A stretch of 64,000 bases of DNA, from NCBI GenBank assembly GCA_947475525.1, contig CANJMI010000021.1, positions 39,361 through 103,360 on the forward strand. Reading direction: 5' to 3'. Both the position numbers and the translations under genes were made by a program. The first letter of the stretch is position 1; every line of letters begins with the position of its first letter. Shown here piece by piece: positions 27,104 through 35,526 of this stretch. The stretch comes from Polyangiaceae bacterium (GTDB lineage: Bacteria > Myxococcota_A > Polyangia > Polyangiales > Polyangiaceae). The notes under the pieces were generated by a model. It worked only from the letters and a program-made list of their open reading frames with translations. It was not told where the DNA came from and did no database searches.

Positions 27104-29188
27104 TCAATGGAGTTTCGATAGCTCGACGGCGTCTAACACAAAGTTCGCGCCCTCCAACTCCAGTTCCACCGTGCGCTCGGCTGGCGGAATTCGCGTGGGT
27201 TCTAGGGTGGTGCATTCGCCCGCAACGAGGTGGGGTGTCGGTCGCCAGACATGGACTTCGTTGCCATCGACGAGCAACCGTAACGCGTGGCCGCCGCTCG
27301 TGGAGAATCGAGCGACGGAAGGTGTGGCGACTCGCCCCGATGCCGCGAGTGGCATTCTCACGGTCACGCGGGTCGTGGCTGAACCGAGCACCTCGAGCCC
27401 GTGGCCTCGCGATGCGCAGGGCGGCACTTGCCACGAGGGCCACGCCCACCCGTTCACTTGTTCAACGGGTGGCCAGAGCGACTCGCCTTCGAGCTTCAAG
27501 GCAAGGTTCGCCGTTGCCGTGGTGTCGAACGCGACGGGCAGCAAGTCGACTCCGCCGTCCTCGAAACGGTAGCGGTAGCGAAAGGCTTCGGGGCGCCCGA
27601 GGGCCTCCCACGTCAGGCGATCGAGGTCGTCATCGTGGGTCCGCATGACCAGGCGGCCCGGTCCGTGACCGAGGTTGAAACCGTGGTCGGTTTCGATGAA
27701 AATCAGCGTCTTTTTTGGGTCGATCGCGACGGCGGCGAGCGTTGCGTCATCGAACATTGGCCGGCCGCCTTCACGGTCCCGCAGCGCGGCGTGGTCGCGT
27801 CCGGTGCCGAGTGCGAACCCGAACAGCATCATCACGAGCACGACCTTCGCGCGCCCTTGCCACGCACGATCGCAGTCTAGGTGGGCGACGCGTTCGCTTC
27901 TCTCGCCGAGGCCGGTCGTCACGGCGATCGCGGCGAGCACATGCTCGAGCGGGAGGATGTCGGCGAACATGCGGGCGCCGCCGCCGGGGTAGTTCCCGTC
28001 GAAGTAAAAGGGCGCGTAGGCGAGGACTTGGGTGAGCACCGCCGTTGCGAGCATGCCCGTTATCGGTCGTTTGAGGCGCACACCGCAGAGCACGAGCAGC
28101 GCGAGTGGTCCGAAGTTGAACACGTCCGTCACGTGGAGGAGCAACCGTCGGCCCGTCGTTCCGAGCGCGGCGACGGCGCCGTACCCGTCGGGCAGGTTGT
28201 GGCGCACGAAGTCCCCGTGTTCGCCGAGGCAGCCGATGCCTTCGCCGAACCCGTAACGGAAGCAGCCGTTCGGGCCGTCGCTGAGGGCGTAATAACGGTG
28301 CTGCGCGGTCGATAGCCAGCTTCCCGTGGCGGCGTGTTGGTGAAAAAACCACAGCGCCAAGGGTAGGAGCGCGCCGAGCGATGCGCCGAGCGCGAGTTGC
28401 ATTCTGCGCGAATTGGCGGGGCGCGGGAGCCAGCCGCAGGCGCCGGCAATCACCACCGTTGCGGCGAGGGCGAGCGCGGTCGGCGGCCGCGTGGAAAAGA
28501 GCCACCCGAACGCGAGGCCGGCTACCAAGCTTAGGCGGAAGCTTCCCCGACGCAGCGCGGTCCAACCGGTCGCGAGCGCGACGGCGAAGCAGAGGCCGGC
28601 CCATCCGTGCGACATCGTATCGGCGGTGTGGTAGCGGAGAGTCGCGCAGCCGACGGACATCACCGATGCGGCGGCGCCGGCGCGGCCAGCCACGTGTTCG
28701 TAGCCGCTCTCGACCATGGCCAGGCGAGCGAGACGCGCAGTCGCGACGCACAAGGCGGCCGCGATTGCCGGTCCCACCGCGAGCGGGGCTCCGAGCCAAA
28801 AACCGATGGCGAGAACCGCGGGCCAACCCGGGGGAAAGATCACACTCGCGGCCGGCCCGTGCCAATCCGTGCGCACCAAAAAGCGCCCGACGATGGCGAG
28901 CTCCGCTTCGCTTGTCGGCAGCGCCAACGCCCCGCTGGCGAGCGCGCGCCCCTGAAGGTAGTAAGCCGTCGCGTCGATGATTCGCGGCCCCCCTCGCAGG
29001 TAAAACGCTATGTATCCCGCTGAGAGAGCCGCTGCCGCGAAGGGCGCACATCGTTCGACGAGCCGCAAGCCGCGGTCGCTCGCGCGGAGCCTCCCGAACG
29101 CGACGGCGAGGCCGAGCAGCAGCGCAATCCAGCGCGCGGCATCGTCTGGCGTGCTCCACACGAAGGGTCCGCCGAGCCGCAGCTCCAT
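27104..29188 (-). CDS. Large multi-pass membrane protein, GT-C/PMT-like
   Basis: 694 residues. About ten hydrophobic helices occupy residues 1-460 (e.g. WIALLLGLAVAFG, WPAVLAIGFWLGAPLAVG, FNFGPLALLVLCG, VVLVMMLFGFALG). An acidic His-containing loop near TAYYLQGRALASG is the region where GT-C enzymes carry catalytic acids. The C-terminal ~200 residues form a soluble, strand-rich domain ending TVELELEGANFVLDAVEL. The shape (many helices plus a C-terminal extracytoplasmic domain) is that of polyprenyl-phosphate-dependent glycosyltransferases, but no diagnostic motif fixes a substrate. It begins 3 bases after the stop of the related-looking gene at 29192. Confidence 0.6.
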   Translation of the reverse strand: MELRLGGPFVWSTPDDAARWIALLLGLAVAFGRLRASDRGLRLVERCAPFAAAALSAGYIAFYLRGGPRIIDATAYYLQGRALASGALALPTSEAELAIVGRFLVRTDWHGPAASVIFPPGWPAVLAIGFWLGAPLAVGPAIAAALCVATARLARLAMVESGYEHVAGRAGAAASVMSVGCATLRYHTADTMSHGWAGLCFAVALATGWTALRRGSFRLSLVAGLAFGWLFSTRPPTALALAATVVIAGACGWLPRPANSRRMQLALGASLGALLPLALWFFHQHAATGSWLSTAQHRYYALSDGPNGCFRYGFGEGIGCLGEHGDFVRHNLPDGYGAVAALGTTGRRLLLHVTDVFNFGPLALLVLCGVRLKRPITGMLATAVLTQVLAYAPFYFDGNYPGGGARMFADILPLEHVLAAIAVTTGLGERSERVAHLDCDRAWQGRAKVVLVMMLFGFALGTGRDHAALRDREGGRPMFDDATLAAVAIDPKKTLIFIETDHGFNLGHGPGRLVMRTHDDDLDRLTWEALGRPEAFRYRYRFEDGGVDLLPVAFDTTATANLALKLEGESLWPPVEQVNGWAWPSWQVPPCASRGHGLEVLGSATTRVTVRMPLAASGRVATPSVARFSTSGGHALRLLVDGNEVHVWRPTPHLVAGECTTLEPTRIPPAERTVELELEGANFVLDAVELSKLH

Positions 29189-29191
29189 GCG

Positions 29192-31360
29192 TCAGTCCGC
29201 CCGGCGCTCGACGGTCCACGCGTGATAGAGGACGATCTCCTCGTCGATCGCGACGAACTCTACGCGGGCCCGTGGCGGCAGCCCGGGAGGGAGCGCGATT
29301 GCGGCTTCGAACCAGCGTCCCGGCTGCGGGTCAACGGCCAGCACTTCCCCCGCGGCTCCGTTGATGCGGACTTCGACTTTCATTGGTCGCTCGGGGGCAA
29401 GCCGCACGATCAGGCGTCCGCCGGAGCGCGGCATGCGGAGCTCCGCTGACGCCGCGAGTCCCGGCGGAAGGATGCGGCCGGCATCGAACAGGTCCTGCGA
29501 CGCGAGGCCGGGATCGGCGAGCACGCGGTACTTGACGAACCCGACATGCGGCCGCGGCAGATCGTGTCCGTGTTCGTTTTCGCTTATCAGATCGGCTTCG
29601 TCGAGTTCATCGATGACGCGTTCGTTTTTCGCGAGGGTCCGGGGCCCCCCTTCGCGGTCGAGCGCGCTCCAGTCCGTACGGTAAATAACTTTCTCCGCGC
29701 CCCCGCAGATCACGTTTCCGATCACGGGGACTGCGGCGATGTAGCGCCCGAAATGGATAGGCAGATCGCCCCACCAGCTCGGATAAATCGCCATCGTGTC
29801 GGGGCGATCATCAGGCGAAAGGCGCTCGATTTGCTCGAGTGCCGCGCCGACGCCATTCAAGGTTGAGCGCGCGAACGGGTGGCGATGGAAGCCGCCGAGG
29901 CCGATGAGGTCGATTCCCGGTCGGTCAGCGCCGTAGAGCAGAGCGCCCGCGTCCCCGACGAGTACGCGCTTGATGTTGAGGTGTTCGAGCAGGTACCCGG
30001 CGGTCAGCTGCTGGTCGAAAATATTTCGCGACGCACGACCGAAAAACCAGATCTGATCGCGCATCTGTGGCTCTTGGTGATGCCAGTAGAGCGACGCTAT
30101 CCCGACGGCGACGAGCGACCGGGCCGCCCATCCGCGTGACCACAGTGCGGCGGCGCGTTGGAGCCGAGCCGTCGCGGGGCGCCACGCGCTGCTCGCCAGC
30201 AGGCCAAGGCCAAGCGCGGCGAGGACGAACATCCAGGCCGCCGCGGGCATCGCATAACGCTCGTTCTGCCAACGCACCTGCATGTTCATGGCGATGAGCG
30301 CGATCCAGGCGATGATCTGGAACCAGAGGAACGTGGCAATTGGACGAAGTCGTGGGCTCGCGAAGGGCACGAGGGCCAGCGCCGGAACGAGGTAGCCCCA
30401 CGGCATCGCATCCGCGAAGTGGTGGTGCAGCAACCTCGGCACGATGTACTGGAGCAAGTCGACGTAGACGTCCCAGCGCGCGGCTCCGTCCATGAACGGC
30501 TGGTAAAATACCAACTTGGCGATGGCCCCATTTGCCGCGTATTCCCCAGTAAAAAGCTTGTTCGCGAGGGCTTGGACGACGAGCAGCGCGACCGGCGGCA
30601 GCCCCGCTCCAAGAAGCATCGCGCCTGCGTCTCGCCACGACCTGACGAGGCCGTCCCGCCGCGCGTGCCACAGCCCGAAGAACCCGAACGCGGCTGCGCA
30701 CACCGCCGATTCCGGTCGCGTAGCCACGAGCAGCGCACCTGCCATGCCTGTCCACCAAGCCCGGCGCCGCGAAAGCTGCGGCGTGTCGGCGGCGAGCTGC
30801 CGCGAGAGGGCCGCGACGCACAACCCCCAAACACCCAGGTGCCACGCATTCTCCATCCCGCTCCAGAGTGTCCAATCGAGGGCACCGAGGGAGAGGACGG
30901 CGGGCGGGATCAGGTATTTGAGCCACGCGTGCTCACGACCGCCAGCCGGATCGATTCGCGCGGCGACGCCGTCGACGAGTGACCCCGACTGGTGCAAGAA
31001 GACGAACACGCCGAGGTGCGCGATCACCGCCGCCCACACCATCAACAGAAGCTGCCGAAACCCGAGCCAGTAACCGACCGCGAGCACGATGGGGTAAGAG
31101 AGGCTCGTGTTGCCGCTGGAGTAGCCGTTGCCTTCCGTCCATTGAAACGGATAACCCCGCGCGAACGAACGGGCGTAGTCGAAGTGGATGAAGACGTCGT
31201 CGAGCGGTGCGGACCACGCGCCTTTCGTTTGAAGGAGCATGTAGCCGTAGAACGCGGACGAAGCGAACAGCGTGCAAACCATCACGAACCCGGCGTAGAC
31301 GAGCGCGTCGTGCTCGAGCCAGGCGCGGGCGAAGCGGTCTCCCCGCGAGGAAAAGCTCAC
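29192..31360 (-). CDS. GT-C-type membrane glycosyltransferase
   Basis: 722 residues. An N-terminal helix leads into SAPLDDVFIHFDYARSFARG, an Asp-Asp motif in the first extracytoplasmic loop as in GT-C enzymes of the AftB/PMT type, followed by GNGYSSGNTSLSYP. About ten helices fill residues 20-430. The C-terminal ~250 residues are a soluble domain with DLIGLGGFHRHP and a strand-rich end. Such enzymes transfer sugars from polyprenyl-phosphate donors on the outer face of the inner membrane. Acceptor and sugar cannot be told. It is first of a four-gene minus-strand group, and divergent from the GAF-protein gene. Confidence 0.7.
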   Translation of the reverse strand: MSFSSRGDRFARAWLEHDALVYAGFVMVCTLFASSAFYGYMLLQTKGAWSAPLDDVFIHFDYARSFARGYPFQWTEGNGYSSGNTSLSYPIVLAVGYWLGFRQLLLMVWAAVIAHLGVFVFLHQSGSLVDGVAARIDPAGGREHAWLKYLIPPAVLSLGALDWTLWSGMENAWHLGVWGLCVAALSRQLAADTPQLSRRRAWWTGMAGALLVATRPESAVCAAAFGFFGLWHARRDGLVRSWRDAGAMLLGAGLPPVALLVVQALANKLFTGEYAANGAIAKLVFYQPFMDGAARWDVYVDLLQYIVPRLLHHHFADAMPWGYLVPALALVPFASPRLRPIATFLWFQIIAWIALIAMNMQVRWQNERYAMPAAAWMFVLAALGLGLLASSAWRPATARLQRAAALWSRGWAARSLVAVGIASLYWHHQEPQMRDQIWFFGRASRNIFDQQLTAGYLLEHLNIKRVLVGDAGALLYGADRPGIDLIGLGGFHRHPFARSTLNGVGAALEQIERLSPDDRPDTMAIYPSWWGDLPIHFGRYIAAVPVIGNVICGGAEKVIYRTDWSALDREGGPRTLAKNERVIDELDEADLISENEHGHDLPRPHVGFVKYRVLADPGLASQDLFDAGRILPPGLAASAELRMPRSGGRLIVRLAPERPMKVEVRINGAAGEVLAVDPQPGRWFEAAIALPPGLPPRARVEFVAIDEEIVLYHAWTVERRAD

Positions 31361-31470
31361 GCCCTGACCATAGTCGAATTTGCCCGGCGTCGGAGCAATT
31401 GACCCGCTGAACCAGGAACGCTACGACTTGCATTCGGCCCCTTTTGGCCAGGAGCGAGAAGCACCCCCGC

Positions 31471-33900
31471 ATGCGTTGGTTTGTCGAGGTTACCCGGGTC
31501 GGCAAGGGTGAGGTGCTGGATGAGTTCTGCCTGGACGCCTCGCACTGGCAGAGTGCGCTGAAGAAAGCGCGTGAACTCCGCGGCGACGGCTCCTCCCTCG
31601 AGGGTTTGTCGGTCGAAATCTCGGATGATGGCTGCCGTGCTCTCGATGGCGCGACCGCGGTTCGTTTTGTCGTTATCAAGGCGCCGAACGACGCGCCGCT
31701 CGCCGAGAAGACGTCGGGCTTGCCCTCCGCCGCACCGTCGCGCAGCTCGTCGGGGCCAGCGGCGCCACTGTCACGGCCCCTCGCCTCGTCGTCACGCCGG
31801 TCAATTGGCGACCGCGCCTCTCAGGTGCCGGACGGCTCATCGCGGCAAAGCTCGTCGGAGCCCGTGGTCGAGCGGCGCGCGTCGGTCGTGTCGAAGCCAA
31901 TGGCCCGACAAATTCGCCCGCCGGAGTCGGCACAGGATGCGTCCGCCGCGTCAGCGAATCGCTCGGCGGCCCGCGCAGCCCCGCGCGTGCTCGATTACGA
32001 CGATGCTCCGGGGACGCCTCCGGCCGGCACTCCGATGAACCAGCCGCGTCCGTCGTTGACCGGGCGTGCGCCAGACGGTCCTAGTGCTGCGAGCCCCAAG
32101 GCCCCATCGCGCGCTTTTGAGCTTCTGTCGAGTCGCACGTCGCCTGCCGCTGCGCGCATGCCACTGGCTCACCACGAGCGCTCGTACGGCATGCGGGTCG
32201 ATCTCTCCGCCGAGGACCTCGAAGCGTTCGCCTTCGAGCGGCTTGAGGATGTTCGCTCGGAGCTCCTCGGTACTCGCTCGGGAAACGTTGTCGATATTGC
32301 AGTGTTTTCACAGCCTTTCGAGGGCCGTCCAACCGAGCCGCCGCTCGCCACGCTGCGTTGGTGTGATTGGCTCGAAGAACCCGAGTACCTCGTCGATCCT
32401 TTCCCCGCCGAGTACGAGCGCGGCTCCGATAGCTCCGATGACCCTCGCGCCGATGACCCTCGCGCCGATGACCCTCGCGCCGATGACCCTCGCGCCGATG
32501 AGCCCATAGAAGAGGCTCCGGTTCGAGCGGCTGCCCAGGCGTTGAAGCGACCTACGGCGGCTCGCCCTGTCACCGCGAGGCTCGGCGTCGTAGCCCAGCC
32601 CGTCAGCGCACCGCCCGCAGTTGCGGATGTTGCGCGCCCGAGAGTGCTGCCGAAGGCGATGCCGCTCAAGACCGCGACGCTGTCCGTGGCGTTGTCGCCG
32701 GCGGAGCTGCCGGCCCTGGCGGCCGACCTGCCGCCTGCGGCGAAGTCGTCCAGCTCGGCCGCGGCGGAAGCTGCCAATCTCATTGACGATCCTCAATCGG
32801 AGGATGGCTTCCTCACGTCGAAGCGCCCACTCGGATCGAAGCGCGCAGCCCTTGGCGCCCGCGTTCCGGTCGTTGGTGTGACTGGCGTCGCAATCCCGCG
32901 CGGCGCGCAAAACGTTGCCGAAGAAAAAACGCCAGCGGCGACCTCGCCGAGGCTCGCGGTGAGGGGGGCGACCCCGGGTCCGCTCGCGGGCTCGAAGCCG
33001 GTTGGAGCGACTCGTCTCGGTGGCGGCGCGGAGCTGAAGCCGACCGCGCTTGGGCGCACACCCGCGCCCGCATCATCGTCCTCTGGCGCTCCGCCTGACG
33101 TGGTTGTGCCGAGTGCCGCGGGTTCGAGGCGCACGGTCGTCACGGCAGAGCCACCGAAGGAGAGCACGGGCGGCCAGAAAGTCGTCGCGGCAAGCGCGGG
33201 GGCGTTCGAGAGCTCGGCGAGCAGACCACGCTTGTCTCGGTCGGGCGCCGCTCCTACGGGTCGCCCACTGTCGCGCGAGGAGAAGGACGCAAAGTTCGAG
33301 GCCGCTCGCGCCAAAGCGTCGACCTTTGCCCCGCCGGCGGTCCGCGAGGGAAAGCGTGTTGCCGGCGATGAGCTGCTGACCGATCTCTTCGAGTCGCTCT
33401 CCGACCTCCACTTTCAGAGCGACGTGCTCGAAGCGGTAGGCTTCGTCCTGGCGCTCGCCCTCGAGAAACTGCCGAGCGAAGTCGGCATGGTTTCGATCTT
33501 CGACCTCGATCGCCGCGAGTACGTCGTCGTGCGACAAGAAGGCGGAAAACGCAGCTCATTGCTGCTACGGGGCCCGGACAGCTCGCCGTTCGTCGAAGCC
33601 GCCGTCAAGGCGAAGCATGCCGTCGTGGAAAACGACGCCGGAAAGCTCGACGCCAAGCTCGATATCCGTTGGAAGGACGTCGGCGTGTCGCCGCGGAGTT
33701 TCCTGTGCGCTCCGGTTTTGATGGGAGGGCGCACGCTCGGCCTCATCGAGCTCGCGAATCCGGCAGAGGGTGGTCTGTACGAGGCGACTGACGGCAACGC
33801 GCTCACGTACATCGCGAAACAGTTTGCCGAATTCCTCGATACGCACGGCGTTTTGATCGACCCCGACGCGGTTTTGGCGGCGGCCGACGGCAACGCTTGA
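31471..33900 (+). CDS. GAF-domain protein with long disordered middle region
   Basis: 809 residues from ATG 31471. The N-terminal ~75 residues form a small domain (MRWFVEVTRVGKGEVLDEF; LKKARELRGD; GLSVEISDDGCR). About 550 residues of Ser/Ala/Pro-rich low complexity follow, with four copies of DDPRA. The C-terminal ~170 residues contain a GAF domain (LESLSDLHFQSDVLEAVGFV-type start, VSIFDLDRREYVVVRQEG, SFLCAPVLMGGRTLGLIELANP). GAF domains bind small ligands or mediate sensing. The gene lies 39 bases before a sensor kinase lacking its own GAF or PAS, so it may provide input to that kinase; this is inference. Confidence 0.7.
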   Translation: MRWFVEVTRVGKGEVLDEFCLDASHWQSALKKARELRGDGSSLEGLSVEISDDGCRALDGATAVRFVVIKAPNDAPLAEKTSGLPSAAPSRSSSGPAAPLSRPLASSSRRSIGDRASQVPDGSSRQSSSEPVVERRASVVSKPMARQIRPPESAQDASAASANRSAARAAPRVLDYDDAPGTPPAGTPMNQPRPSLTGRAPDGPSAASPKAPSRAFELLSSRTSPAAARMPLAHHERSYGMRVDLSAEDLEAFAFERLEDVRSELLGTRSGNVVDIAVFSQPFEGRPTEPPLATLRWCDWLEEPEYLVDPFPAEYERGSDSSDDPRADDPRADDPRADDPRADEPIEEAPVRAAAQALKRPTAARPVTARLGVVAQPVSAPPAVADVARPRVLPKAMPLKTATLSVALSPAELPALAADLPPAAKSSSSAAAEAANLIDDPQSEDGFLTSKRPLGSKRAALGARVPVVGVTGVAIPRGAQNVAEEKTPAATSPRLAVRGATPGPLAGSKPVGATRLGGGAELKPTALGRTPAPASSSSGAPPDVVVPSAAGSRRTVVTAEPPKESTGGQKVVAASAGAFESSASRPRLSRSGAAPTGRPLSREEKDAKFEAARAKASTFAPPAVREGKRVAGDELLTDLFESLSDLHFQSDVLEAVGFVLALALEKLPSEVGMVSIFDLDRREYVVVRQEGGKRSSLLLRGPDSSPFVEAAVKAKHAVVENDAGKLDAKLDIRWKDVGVSPRSFLCAPVLMGGRTLGLIELANPAEGGLYEATDGNALTYIAKQFAEFLDTHGVLIDPDAVLAAADGNA
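32437..32496 (+). repeat. 15-bp tandem coding repeat (DDPRA x4)
   Basis: Four identical units of gatgaccctcgcgcc encode DDPRA within the disordered part of the GAF protein. Confidence 0.9.
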
Positions 33901-33939
33901 GCCTGAGCCTCGCGGGCTCGACGGCTCTCCTTCGAGCGA

Positions 33940-35517
33940 ATGATGGCTTGGCTCCGACGGCTGCGAGACGCATGGCTCTACTTCACCGTCGTCCCGGCGG
34001 TGTGCTTGGCGGTGTCGCTCCTCGCGGGGTTCGCACTGCGCGCTACCGTGCAGGTCGAGCGATCGCGTCAGCAGAGCGTTTTCGATGCCACGTGGTCGGT
34101 GGCCTCCGAGCGTATCGATCGCCTCGACAAGCTCATCATCGCGCAGGACAACGTGGTGGCGTCGAGCGTCGACGTCGCGCGTGTCGGCTCCCTCGCGGCC
34201 CGCTGGCTACCGACCGCTGCGCGTGAGACGCCGACGGTACGAGCGGTCCTCGTCCTCGACATCTCGCGCCCAAGCGCGGAGGTCCGGGCCTTCGTGTCGC
34301 CAACCCCAGGCCCCGAGGATGACGACTTCCGTCGCCTGCTCGTGCAGCGCCTCTTGCCTCACATGGAGCTTCATTCGCCGCCGGAGGACCAGCTCCGTCA
34401 TCTCCATCGGAGCGTGGCTGGGACGAGCTACCTCGTCAGCTACTGGCAACGCCTCGACGGTGAGCGCCCGCTGCTCGTCGTCGTTTGGCATGACGTCTCG
34501 CGCCTGGTTCACGAGGTCATGCCGCAGCTCTACCGCGAGCTCGACCGCAACAGCCGAATGAACGTCGTCGATGCGCAGGGCCGCGTCTTGTTCGGCCCCA
34601 TCATCCGCGCCTCGGGGCCGCTCGTCAGCTTGCCCTTCCCGACGACGTTGTACGAGTGGCGCCTCCAGGTCGCGCTGACCAGCGCCGAAGGCCTCGAAGA
34701 GAAAGCGCTCCGTCAGCGGTTGGTGACGCTCGGAATGGTGGGCCTCGCTGCGGTGATCGTGATCGCGGCAACCATCGCGCTCGTTCGCGCGGCAAGGCAG
34801 GAGCGCCGTCTTGCGGCATTGAAAGGTGACTTCGTCGCGAACGTGTCGCACGAGCTGAAGACACCCCTCGCATCGGTACGCATGTTCGGGGAAATGCTGT
34901 TGACGGGGCGGGTCGCTAGCGATGAAAAACGCCGTGAATACCTGCAAATTATCGTCAGCGAGAGCGAGCGGCTAACGAGTCTCATCGACAACGTGCTCGA
35001 TTTTGCGAAGCTCGAGCGCGGTAAGGATGCCTACGACTTCGCCGACGGGGACCTGGCCGACGTCGCTCGCCGCGCGATCGACAATCTCGGCTACCGCGCA
35101 GAGCGTCAGGGTGTCCTCTTGGAGGTGGATGCGAGCCCCGCGCCCTGTGTGCTCGACGACCGCGCGCTCGAACTCGCGACGATGAACTTGATCGACAACG
35201 CGTTAAAATATGCGCGCGGTACCGCCGTGATTCGCGTGTTCGTCGAGCCGACTCCAAGTGGCGGTGCGCTCCTCCGTGTGAGTGACGACGGGCCCGGCAT
35301 CGACGCCGCGGATCGCGCACGCATCTTCGATAGGTTCGTTCGCGGCAAGGCGGCAGCGGAGCATCGGACCCGTGGCAGCGGCATCGGACTCGCGCTCGTC
35401 AAGCACATCGCCGAGAGCCATGGCGGCACCGTGACGCTCGAGTCGAGCCGCTTGGATCCATCGGGTGCGACGTTCGAGCTGCGCATTCCCGCCCGCCCGC
35501 CACGTTACGCCCGCTGA
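33940..35517 (+). CDS. Sensor histidine kinase
   Basis: 525 residues. A membrane helix near residues 14-32 and a second near 266-286 flank an extracytoplasmic sensor of about 230 residues. The dimerisation domain carries the phospho-accepting His304 in VANVSHELKTPLASVRMFGEM. The catalytic ATPase domain follows with the N-box NLIDNALKYARG, G1 VSDDGPGID, and G2 GSGIGLALVKHIAESHGG. It is a class I bacterial kinase. No response regulator gene is adjacent, so it is an orphan in this window. It follows the GAF protein by 39 bases and ends 9 bases from the convergent M23 peptidase gene. Confidence 0.93.
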   Translation: MMAWLRRLRDAWLYFTVVPAVCLAVSLLAGFALRATVQVERSRQQSVFDATWSVASERIDRLDKLIIAQDNVVASSVDVARVGSLAARWLPTAARETPTVRAVLVLDISRPSAEVRAFVSPTPGPEDDDFRRLLVQRLLPHMELHSPPEDQLRHLHRSVAGTSYLVSYWQRLDGERPLLVVVWHDVSRLVHEVMPQLYRELDRNSRMNVVDAQGRVLFGPIIRASGPLVSLPFPTTLYEWRLQVALTSAEGLEEKALRQRLVTLGMVGLAAVIVIAATIALVRAARQERRLAALKGDFVANVSHELKTPLASVRMFGEMLLTGRVASDEKRREYLQIIVSESERLTSLIDNVLDFAKLERGKDAYDFADGDLADVARRAIDNLGYRAERQGVLLEVDASPAPCVLDDRALELATMNLIDNALKYARGTAVIRVFVEPTPSGGALLRVSDDGPGIDAADRARIFDRFVRGKAAAEHRTRGSGIGLALVKHIAESHGGTVTLESSRLDPSGATFELRIPARPPRYAR

Positions 35518-35526
35518 CGCTCGCGG

